Assembly (NCBI RefSeq): GCF_014649375.1
Contig: NZ_BMSX01000004.1
Location: forward strand, 372,001 to 436,000
Source: Streptomyces aurantiogriseus
Lineage (GTDB): Bacteria; Actinomycetota; Actinomycetes; Streptomycetales; Streptomycetaceae
DNA length: 64,000 nucleotides
Direction: 5' to 3'
A model generated the notes under the pieces. That model saw only the letters and a list, made by a program, of their open reading frames with translations. It made no database searches and was not told the origin of the DNA. Below, one piece after another: positions 1-7,111 of the stretch (its first letter is position 1; every line of letters begins with the position of its first letter). Position numbers and translations under genes: made by a program.

Positions 1-2
1 AG

Positions 3-629
3 TTCACCCTCAACGGCGAGAACGGTCTCACCCTGGAAGCCGACTTCGGCGTCCCGGCCGCCAACATGCCCACGGCCGCGAAGCCCTGGTCGGACCCGGC
101 CAGCGACCCGATCGCCGACGAACTGCGCTGGATCGAGTACCTGCGCTCCATCGGCGCTCCACTCCCGGCCCGGGTGCTCACGTCGTACAAGGCGAGGGCG
201 ACGCTGGCGGCGAACGACGCCTACCGTGCGGCGTACTACGGCAGCGTCAACGGCTCGACCACACCCACCGCGGTCCTCGCCCCCAACGAGGTGGAGGTCG
301 TCCGCGCCCGCTACAACCTCCCTCCGATCACGGTCTACGACGTCCAGATCTCCGTGGACGACCAGTACCAGCGCGTCATCCCGGAGGATCGCTGGATCCT
401 CCTTCCCCCCAACCCCGAGTCCTGGGCGGAGACGCAGTACGGCATCACGGCGGAGTCCCTGGTCCTGTCCTCCAGCACCAACCCGGCGATCACCCGCGAG
501 GACGCCCCCGGCATCGTCATCACCGCCGACTACCAGGACGACCCGGTCCAGGTCTGGACGAAGGGGTCTGCGGTCGCGATGCCGGTGATGTACGTCCCCG
601 ACATCCACATCACCGCGAAGGTCCTTTGA
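3..629 (+). CDS. Phage major capsid protein, gpE family (5'-truncated by window edge)
   Basis: The reading frame is open from the first bases of the window, so only the C-terminal ~208 residues are seen; the first in-frame ATG (position 66) is internal. The segment (LEADFG near the start, then a region with ITVYDVQISVDDQYQR and EDRWILLPP) matches my recollection of Streptomyces siphophage capsid proteins of the gpE (Phage_cap_E) type, which form the head shell. It overlaps the next small gene by 4 nt (ATGA at 626-629), as expected in a phage late operon. The family assignment is by recognition, not alignment. Confidence 0.75.
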   Translation, partial: FTLNGENGLTLEADFGVPAANMPTAAKPWSDPASDPIADELRWIEYLRSIGAPLPARVLTSYKARATLAANDAYRAAYYGSVNGSTTPTAVLAPNEVEVVRARYNLPPITVYDVQISVDDQYQRVIPEDRWILLPPNPESWAETQYGITAESLVLSSSTNPAITREDAPGIVITADYQDDPVQVWTKGSAVAMPVMYVPDIHITAKVL

Positions 630-814
630 TGCCAACCACCCGAATCCTCGCCACGGCGGTCTTCGTCAGCGCCCCGAAGACGCGGGAGACGTTGCTGCTC
701 GAACCCGGCACTGAGGTCAGCGACCCGGCGATTGCCGCGCAAATCACTCATCCCGACGCCTGGCTCTCGCAGACCCGGCGGCGCTCCCGTATCACGAGAG
801 CCGAATCGTCATGA
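626..814 (+). CDS. Small phage head-module protein
   Basis: This 62-aa protein (start MPTTRILATAVFV) overlaps the capsid gene by ATGA and the next gene by ATGA, so all three are translationally coupled. It contains no catalytic motif. Small proteins of this size directly after the capsid gene are usual in actinophage late operons, where they are unassigned or act in head decoration or completion. I infer a structural or assembly role from position only. Confidence 0.6.
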   Translation: MMPTTRILATAVFVSAPKTRETLLLEPGTEVSDPAIAAQITHPDAWLSQTRRRSRITRAESS

Positions 815-1113
815 GTCTGACGGATGCTGAGTACGCCTACCTACACTCCGAACTCGGCGAAGCGGAGCGCAGTGACCTGGAAGCTCGTTACCAGCGCCTC
901 GGCTCGCTCCGAGCCGTCGCCATGGAGGTACTGCGTGAGCGCCGAGCGGCGCTCGTGGCTGACCCGTTGTCCGTCTCCGTCCAGGGTATCGCCACCATGA
1001 GCAACGCCGAGAACGTGAGAGCCATCGAGAGACAGATCGCGACGCTCCGGGAGGCCGACGTTGACAGCACCTGCCAATCCCCGGTCCTGCTGATCCGAAG
1101 GCCCCTTCGCTGA
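811..1113 (+). pseudogene. Interrupted phage head-tail gene (N-terminal part)
   Basis: The reading frame encodes 100 aa starting MSLTDAEYAYLHSELG, with a helical, charged body to about residue 85 (AIERQIATLREADVD). The last ~15 residues (STCQSPVLLIRRPLR) change character and probably come from inserted DNA. After it the phage operon stops: 320 nt without a clear gene and then defence genes follow, while connector and tail genes resume only at 30805. A plausible C-terminal remnant ends at 30808 (see that entry). I infer that cargo entered this gene near 1060-1080. Confidence 0.55.
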
Positions 1114-1434
1114 CATGAGCTCGCGCCACTCAGCTTTCGGAGCGCGCTGGTAGAGGAGGAGTTGCAGGTGGTTAATCCCACACCTGCGGATGAATCCGAA
1201 GGTCTCTGCATCTCCTGTCGGTCCGGTCCCATATGATTGGGCCGTCTCAGAATGCGCCAGACCGTTCCCAAGAAGACGGGCCCTTCCGTACACCTCCACC
1301 GCTTAAGTGAGCACTGGTCATCGGTCTGTTGGTCACAGGGCGAAATCGAGCTCAGCAGGCTCGGAATCTTGCTCTGGCCAGCCGTTCTGTGATCTCTTGG
1401 TGCTCATTCATTTCGTAGTGACGGAGGTTGGACT
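1114..1434. other. Left junction / intergenic region before the defence locus
   Basis: About 320 nt without a supported gene. The base composition is less GC-biased than the phage genes, especially near 1390-1425. It should contain the left end of the inserted cargo and the promoter of the methyltransferase. A good ribosome site (GGAGG at 1423-1427) precedes the GTG at 1435. I found no convincing direct repeat or integrase site by eye. Confidence 0.5.
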
Positions 1435-3357
1435 GTGAGTGGCCACTACGGTGTGCCCCTCGAGCGGAGTGACCAGCTCAGGCTCACCCCCCACCAGCAC
1501 AGCTGTGAACCGGAGGGGTTCGAGGAGTGGCTGCGAACCTTCGGCAAGGACAAGCGGCTGGCGGTGGACCTGTTCTCCGGTGCGGGCGGCCTGAGCTTCG
1601 GCGTCCAGATGGCCGAATGGACACTGGCCGCAGCCGTCGACAGCGACGAACGCGCGCTTGAGACCCACAGGGCGAACTTCCCTGGCCTCAGTCTGAAGAT
1701 GGACCTCGGCGACGCGGCAGAGCGCGACAGGCTTGAAAAGATCCTCCAACCGGCAACGATCGACCTCGTTGCCGGAGGGCCTCCCTGCCAGCCCTTCAGC
1801 CGGGCCGGCAGGAACAAGATCCGTGACCTGGTGGAGAACCACGGCCGTGATCCCGAGGACCGGCGCAAGGAGCTCTGGCGCGCCTACCTGGACATGGTCA
1901 AGCGACTTCGTCCGCGCGTCGTCCTCATGGAGAACGTGCCAGACATGGGCCTTCATGACGATTTCGCCGTCATAAGGATCATTGAGGACGAACTGGAAGA
2001 ACTGGGATACGCCACCCAGGTGCGCCTCGTTGACGCCTGGAACTACGGGGTGCCGCAGCACCGCAAGCGTCTGATCTTCCTGGCAAGGAACGACGTCGAC
2101 CGTTTCTCCTGGCAAGCACCCCAGTCCCAGCCCACAAGCCTGCGCGACGCCATCGGAGACCTGCCGGTTCTCGAGGTGGTCCCCACCGAGAGGGTCGGGC
2201 AGCGGCAGCTTCCGTACCGGACACCGCGCAACATCTCCGCCTTCGCCCGGAAGATGCGCGAAGGAGCACCCAAGGGCAAGGTCTGGGACCACATGACCCG
2301 GAGGGTCCGACGCGACGACTACCGGATCTTCGAGGTGATGGAGTCCGACACCCTCTACTCCAACGTCCACAAGAAGCTGGGCGAGGACGAGAAGACCTAC
2401 CTGCGTTACAGCACGACGAACTTCACGGACAAGTACAAGAAGCTTGCCTACAACGAGCTGAGCCGGACGATCACGGCTCACATCGCCAAGGACGGCTACT
2501 GGTACATCCATCCTGAGCAGAACCGTACGCTCACGATCCGTGAGGCAGCGCGCGTCCAGACCTTCCCGGACTGGTTCAGGTTCGCCGGCACGCGGAGTGA
2601 CGCCTTTCGGCAGATCGGAAACGCGGTTCCACCTCTGCTGGGTAGTGCCGCTGCCGAGGTACTGAAGCCGGTCGACGAAGCCGTCACCACCACAAGGCTC
2701 CGCCCGCACTGGCGGGAGGTCAGGGCCGTACTCACGGAGTGGGCCGTGCGGGAACGGGACGGCGGACAGTGGTACCAGTTTCCCGCCGAGGAACCGATCT
2801 CCCTGCACGCCGCGGTGGTCGCTCTCCTCTCCGGAGCAAGGGTCAAGCCAGCTGCCATGGCGGAGATCATGTCATCCGTCAGACGATCAAAGCGGCTCAC
2901 GCCGACACTCTTCAAGAAGCTGGTCGACACGGCACCGACGGCCCCCGTCCGGTCCCGACTGGAACGGCTGGCACCGCTGGTGGACAAGCCCTCCGCCTGG
3001 CAGCAGGACAAGTTGCTCGAGGTACCGGAGAAGCTCGGCATGAAGCCGGCTGAGGCCGCCCTCTACCGGGTGCTCGTCGGAGACGCGAACATGCTGGTCG
3101 TGCAGGGTTCACTGCGGGTCGCTGCGCGGGTGAACGGCCTCGACCCCAACCACACGAACCGCATGAGCGACGGCCGCGTCAACCTGGTCAAGCTCTTGGG
3201 TGCAGGGCCGGAGGCGCCGCTCCGCATGGCAGCGGTCCGCCTCATCGGCAACAGCCTGTGTCGGGACTCCCAGCCGGTCTGTTCCGAGTGTCCACTGGCG
3301 GCCTACTGCCCTCGCCGTGAGTCCGACGATCTCCTGGCGCTGGCCGTCGAGGTGTGA
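1435..3357 (+). CDS. DNA cytosine-5 methyltransferase with C-terminal EndoIII-like Fe-S domain
   Basis: This 640-aa protein has the ordered C5-methyltransferase motifs: motif I DLFSGAGGLSFG (~43-54), motif IV GGPPCQPFS with the catalytic Cys (~117-125), motif VI ENV (~165), motif VIII PQHRKRLIF (~205), and motif X RQIGNAVPP (~393). It should methylate a cytosine in a specific site and protect self DNA. Beyond residue ~430 there is a ~200-aa extension ending in C-x6-C-x2-C-x5-C (C609, C616, C619, C625), the spacing of the endonuclease III [4Fe-4S] loop. The GTG start has GGAGG 7 nt upstream. The gene converges with Vsr and overlaps it by 55 nt. Site specificity cannot be read from sequence. 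Confidence 0.92.
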   Translation: MSGHYGVPLERSDQLRLTPHQHSCEPEGFEEWLRTFGKDKRLAVDLFSGAGGLSFGVQMAEWTLAAAVDSDERALETHRANFPGLSLKMDLGDAAERDRLEKILQPATIDLVAGGPPCQPFSRAGRNKIRDLVENHGRDPEDRRKELWRAYLDMVKRLRPRVVLMENVPDMGLHDDFAVIRIIEDELEELGYATQVRLVDAWNYGVPQHRKRLIFLARNDVDRFSWQAPQSQPTSLRDAIGDLPVLEVVPTERVGQRQLPYRTPRNISAFARKMREGAPKGKVWDHMTRRVRRDDYRIFEVMESDTLYSNVHKKLGEDEKTYLRYSTTNFTDKYKKLAYNELSRTITAHIAKDGYWYIHPEQNRTLTIREAARVQTFPDWFRFAGTRSDAFRQIGNAVPPLLGSAAAEVLKPVDEAVTTTRLRPHWREVRAVLTEWAVRERDGGQWYQFPAEEPISLHAAVVALLSGARVKPAAMAEIMSSVRRSKRLTPTLFKKLVDTAPTAPVRSRLERLAPLVDKPSAWQQDKLLEVPEKLGMKPAEAALYRVLVGDANMLVVQGSLRVAARVNGLDPNHTNRMSDGRVNLVKLLGAGPEAPLRMAAVRLIGNSLCRDSQPVCSECPLAAYCPRRESDDLLALAVEV

Positions 3358-3821
3358 CCAGGGCTCTGGAGTGGCCGGCCCCGATCATGCTCGGTCGCCT
3401 TCGCCACTCTTCGAGCCGCGCTGTCGACGTCTCGGCGGACCTCGCACTCCCAGACGCGGACCACCGTCCAGCCGGCGGCGGTGGCCGCTGCCGTGTTCCG
3501 ACGGTCTCGTTCCCGGTTGGTCTCGATCTTCTGCTGCCAGAGGGACGCGTTCGGCCCTCTGAACTCCTCCGGGGAATGGTCTGGGCAGCCATGCCAGAAG
3601 CAGCCGTCAACGAAGACGGCGACTCCGTAACGCGGCAGCACGACGTCGGCCGTACAGCGCGGTGCAACCCGGCGATGAAGGCGGAAACGGTACCCCATAC
3701 CGTGCAGCGCGCGGCGCAGCGCGATCTCGGGAGCGGTGTCACGCACCCGCCGCCCCCGAAGGTGCTCCCCCTTCTCCGTGGGGATCCACCCGTCGCGGCC
3801 CGTGTTCTTCCTGTCGACCAT
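3303..3821 (-). CDS. vsr: Very short patch repair endonuclease (Vsr)
   Basis: The 172-aa product shows the Vsr signature: RGRRVRDTAPEIALRRALH near the N-terminus, then DVVLPRYGVAVFVDGCFWHG and CPDH. These residues bind zinc and form the nickase active site. Vsr nicks beside the T of T:G mismatches that arise when 5-methylcytosine deaminates, so it usually accompanies a C5 methyltransferase, here its convergent neighbour. The chosen ATG at 3821 begins MVDRKNTGRDGWIP; the frame stays open upstream, so the start is moderately sure. The last ~20 residues overlap the methyltransferase 3' end on the other strand. Confidence 0.9.
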   Translation of the reverse strand: MVDRKNTGRDGWIPTEKGEHLRGRRVRDTAPEIALRRALHGMGYRFRLHRRVAPRCTADVVLPRYGVAVFVDGCFWHGCPDHSPEEFRGPNASLWQQKIETNRERDRRNTAAATAAGWTVVRVWECEVRRDVDSAARRVAKATEHDRGRPLQSPGHTSTASARRSSDSRRGQ

Positions 3822-3878
3822 GCCTTCTGACTCCAGCCCAGCTGTAGAGTTCGCGGTCGAGGGTGTCACACTCATGCC

Positions 3879-4067
3879 ATGATCCGGGAACCTGCCGAGC
3901 TCAGCGTTGACCACGACGGCCGTGTCGAGTTGCCCTTGGGACTCCTGGCTGAAGCGGGAATCGCACCAGGTAGCGACGTGGTTGCCTTCAGTGACGGAGA
4001 TGGTCGTATCGTCCTGCGCAGGGCTGAGGACGCGATGAAGGACCTGGTAGAGAAGGGCCTCCTCTGA
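3879..4067 (+). CDS. AbrB/MazE-like swapped-hairpin DNA-binding protein
   Basis: This 62-aa protein (LSVDHDGRVELPLGLLAEAGIAPGSDVVAFSDGDGRIVLRRA) has the beta-hairpin layout of the SpoVT/AbrB fold: D-x-x-G-R-V-x-L-P, a short helix, then G-x-x-V and a final strand. Such proteins are antitoxins or transition-state regulators. No toxin gene follows; the next gene is the convergent AIPR gene. It is transcribed divergently from vsr with ~57 nt between starts, so it may act as a local regulator of the restriction locus. That role is inference. Confidence 0.65.
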   Translation: MIREPAELSVDHDGRVELPLGLLAEAGIAPGSDVVAFSDGDGRIVLRRAEDAMKDLVEKGLL

Positions 4068-4101
4068 CTCTGGTCCCTCACCGCAGTGCAGCCCAAGGCG
4101 C

Positions 4102-6108
4102 TCAGGACGCCAGCCTGAATCCCAGACGGTGGGCTTCGTTCCGCACGTGGAGAGCCTGCGCCACCTGCGTGTCTGGCACTCCCTGTCCCAACTCCAGCTT
4201 CCGTCCGACCGAGTAGGCGAGCTGCCTCTGCCAGGGCTCGAGGTTCCGTGTCTCCTTGGCCCACCGCTCGATCGCGTACCACTCTTCAGGCGACACGAGG
4301 GTCACCTCACCGCGCGCCGCCGAGGACGCCTCGTCGTCCGCGGCGACCACCTCGTCCAATGGGTGGTCGAGCAGCTCCGCCTCCAGTGTCGGCGGGACTG
4401 CCCAGCGCACTCTGGACACGGCGTCCCAGCACGCCGCCTTCTTGGCCCACTCGCCCACGTGGGCCCCGTCCCTGGGGTGCGTCACCACGTGCATGACCCG
4501 AGGGCACAGATCGTCGATCGCGTCCTCAAGGGTGGTGGACACCGCCTGCTCACGCCAGATCCGATCAAGATCCACCCGCTTCTCGGTGGCCAGGGTGAGC
4601 CGGGCAACGGTGTACGTGGTGACCATGGACTTGTGGCTTCCGGCTCCATGGGACGCCGCGATCCTGTCCACGGCCTTGAACAGGATCGCCATCGCGATCA
4701 CCCGCTGGCAGTACAGGACGTCCACCCTGGGCTGCGCCTCGTCGATGCGGGCCATGAACTCGTTAAAGTTCTTCTGGGCGCCACGGCTGACCCAGTACGG
4801 GAGCTGGTGCCACGAGTGCACGTACTTGGCCAGGTCCGACTTGGAGAACTTCTGGCTGGTCGGATTCAGATCCCGGAACCTGCGCTGCTGCGCCGGCGTT
4901 CGTGCGTTGGCGAGCCCGTCCGTGTACTGGCCGCGGGCACGCTCGTAGAACCAGTGCGTCTCCTTGCCGCTGCCGTCCTTCGCGGGCGCCCACAGCGATC
5001 TGGTGATCTGCTGGAACCTCACGTGGTACTCGTGGTTGGAGCTGAAGTCCACCAGCGTCACCCGGTTCTGGGTGTTGGAGTAGCGGGAGATCTTGGGAAC
5101 GATCTCGGTCAGCTGGTCCGGTGAGACCTCAGTGAGCTTCATCTGGACACTGACCTGGGAGAGGTCCTTCCTGTCCCGAAACATCACGTAGTGCAGGGAC
5201 GCCGTCGTCTGGCCGCCGTTCACGACCTGGATACCGTGCACGCGGGAGATGTGCGTGGGCTGCCCGTCGGCGTCCTTCAGAAACTCGACCTGTGACGCGG
5301 TCGCCGTGATGCCGTTGTTGTATGCAAGGAACTTGCCCGGGTGCTCCAGCGCCGTCTGACGGATGCCCTTGTTCACACCTCCGCGGACCTGCAGGAACGA
5401 TCTCACGTTGAGTTCGAGGAGCCGCGTGTCGTACTCGGCGTACAACTCGGCAAGCACCCGTCCGGGAATGACCGCGAGAACGACGGAATGGTCGGGCTCG
5501 TTGCTCGGCGCGGAGACGCAGGGCAACGGAGGGTCGAACGACACCACGATCGGCTCGCCCAGCACACCGGAGGTGGCGTGCCGGTGCAGCCTTGCCAGGT
5601 CCCACACCTCGTGGGTCACGGGTATGCCGTCCAACTCGTTGGCCGACACGTCCGTCCAGGTCCCCACCCTGTTGCTGAGGAGGAACAGCCGGATCCTGTT
5701 CACCTCGGTGAGCGACTTCCCCACCGCCGCACACATGTCGTAGGCGTCGAAGGACTCGCCGACCTCCTGGCCGAAACCCTCCCCGCAACGGCGCACAAAG
5801 GTCAGGAGCCTTCTGAAGCGCGTCTCGGTGTCCGCCTTGCCGAGCTTGGAGTCCAGCGGGTTCAGGTGGAAGTCGGTGATGAAGAGGTCCAGCGTGTCGC
5901 CGGAGTCGCTGACGCCGTAGCCGTGTACCTCGTGGCCGTGCGTCTTGTGGTACGCAGTGAAGGTGTTGGCCACGACCCCGGCCTGTTCGAGGTCCTCGAG
6001 GACCCGGCGCGTGAACGCCTCAGGCGTGGTCGTGCCCTCGGCCTCCGCGTCCGCCTGCACCTCCAGCAGCAGGCTGTGCGAGTACTCCTGCAGGTCCAGC
6101 TCAGTCAT
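4102..6108 (-). CDS. AIPR family (abortive infection phage resistance) protein
   Basis: The 668-aa protein carries the AIPR core FLAYNNGITATA (~residues 262-273) followed by HGIQVVNGGQTTASL (~290-304), the most conserved stretch of the family (PF10592). These proteins occur in abortive-infection and restriction-linked loci; the biochemical activity is not settled. Its ATG overlaps the 3' end of the PD-(D/E)XK gene by 8 nt, so it is the last gene of the minus-strand operon GHKL, Z1, PD-(D/E)XK, AIPR. I infer an effector or accessory role in this defence system. Confidence 0.88.
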   Translation of the reverse strand: MTELDLQEYSHSLLLEVQADAEAEGTTTPEAFTRRVLEDLEQAGVVANTFTAYHKTHGHEVHGYGVSDSGDTLDLFITDFHLNPLDSKLGKADTETRFRRLLTFVRRCGEGFGQEVGESFDAYDMCAAVGKSLTEVNRIRLFLLSNRVGTWTDVSANELDGIPVTHEVWDLARLHRHATSGVLGEPIVVSFDPPLPCVSAPSNEPDHSVVLAVIPGRVLAELYAEYDTRLLELNVRSFLQVRGGVNKGIRQTALEHPGKFLAYNNGITATASQVEFLKDADGQPTHISRVHGIQVVNGGQTTASLHYVMFRDRKDLSQVSVQMKLTEVSPDQLTEIVPKISRYSNTQNRVTLVDFSSNHEYHVRFQQITRSLWAPAKDGSGKETHWFYERARGQYTDGLANARTPAQQRRFRDLNPTSQKFSKSDLAKYVHSWHQLPYWVSRGAQKNFNEFMARIDEAQPRVDVLYCQRVIAMAILFKAVDRIAASHGAGSHKSMVTTYTVARLTLATEKRVDLDRIWREQAVSTTLEDAIDDLCPRVMHVVTHPRDGAHVGEWAKKAACWDAVSRVRWAVPPTLEAELLDHPLDEVVAADDEASSAARGEVTLVSPEEWYAIERWAKETRNLEPWQRQLAYSVGRKLELGQGVPDTQVAQALHVRNEAHRLGFRLAS

Positions 6109-7111
6109 CTTCCCCCCTGATCATGCCGACCACCTCGTCGGCCGTCACCCTGTAGTCACCCAGCCCCGAGATGCCGATGTTGTAGGAGCAGTCGCCCACC
6201 CCCTCGGGGAGGTCCTTCTCGACGATCCTTGGGAAGCCCTCCCGCACGTGCCAGAAGTGAAGGTCCCGGAGCGTATAGCGAGGCTCGTCGTACAGGTCGC
6301 GCTGCCCGGGGAGGTAGCCGACCTGAACGAGTCTGCCGTCGAATCGGGCGCGGGCGGAAGCACTGGTGAGCTGCTGTCGGATTCGGTCGACGCACCTGTT
6401 CAGGCTCTCGCCGGAGCCTCCGCGGCGTTCGTCCAGGACGGCGAGTGCCAGCAGGAGCGTCGGCGTTCCTGTGCCGTCGAGCTGCCTCTCGCTTGCGATG
6501 TGGACACTGCGGGGCCTCTTCGCGACGCTCGTCTTGGTCTCGATGGCCACCTCGGGAAGCTGGAAGTCCTGGTTCGCGCCGGTCGGTCCCGTCCAGGCGT
6601 CGACGGCGTCCGACTGGGATATGGAGGACAACAGGTGCCTGCCCAGCAGGTGCAGCTCCCCGTACAGACCGCGCCGTGCTTCGGGTCCGAGCCCGTCTCT
6701 GGCGACCGTGCGCAGCAGGTCCTGCCACCGTCCGAACCGGTCAACCGCCGCCGTGAGTGCCTCCGCGGCCCCGGAAGCCTCGCGTACCTTCTCGGCCACG
6801 TCCGTGACGAGGGGGTTGAAAACCTCCCGGAGGTCCTCGGCGGTCAGTATGACCTGGAGCTCGTACTCCACGCGGGAGACGGCGGTGAGGTTCATCTCGA
6901 GTCCGGCCGCCCGCGGCAGGCGTCCGACCGACCGGACGATGTGGTCCGCGGCCCGGGCGTCCGACCTCAGCACGAGCATGCGCTGCCGACTCGGGTGGGA
7001 GACCGAGAGGAAGATGTCGACCGGGGCCTGGGGATGGAGCCTCAGGACCGAGCGCCCCGGGCGTTGTTGCCCGCTCTCGAGCGTGTTCCACTCGGACTCG
7101 GTGACGGTCAC
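6101..7111 (-). CDS. PD-(D/E)XK motif protein (DUF4420-like), candidate restriction nuclease
   Basis: The GTG start at 7111 overlaps the Z1 gene stop (GTGA), giving a 336-aa protein. The segment LPEVAIETKTS (~residue 190) supplies the E-x-K part of a PD-(D/E)XK nuclease core. The arrangement (N-terminal beta domain, helical middle with GELHLLGRHLL, then nuclease core) resembles the DUF4420 family regularly found with Z1 and MORC-like proteins. It is the best candidate for the DNA-cutting subunit. The catalytic Asp cannot be placed with certainty by eye. Confidence 0.8.
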   Translation of the reverse strand: MTVTESEWNTLESGQQRPGRSVLRLHPQAPVDIFLSVSHPSRQRMLVLRSDARAADHIVRSVGRLPRAAGLEMNLTAVSRVEYELQVILTAEDLREVFNPLVTDVAEKVREASGAAEALTAAVDRFGRWQDLLRTVARDGLGPEARRGLYGELHLLGRHLLSSISQSDAVDAWTGPTGANQDFQLPEVAIETKTSVAKRPRSVHIASERQLDGTGTPTLLLALAVLDERRGGSGESLNRCVDRIRQQLTSASARARFDGRLVQVGYLPGQRDLYDEPRYTLRDLHFWHVREGFPRIVEKDLPEGVGDCSYNIGISGLGDYRVTADEVVGMIRGEDD

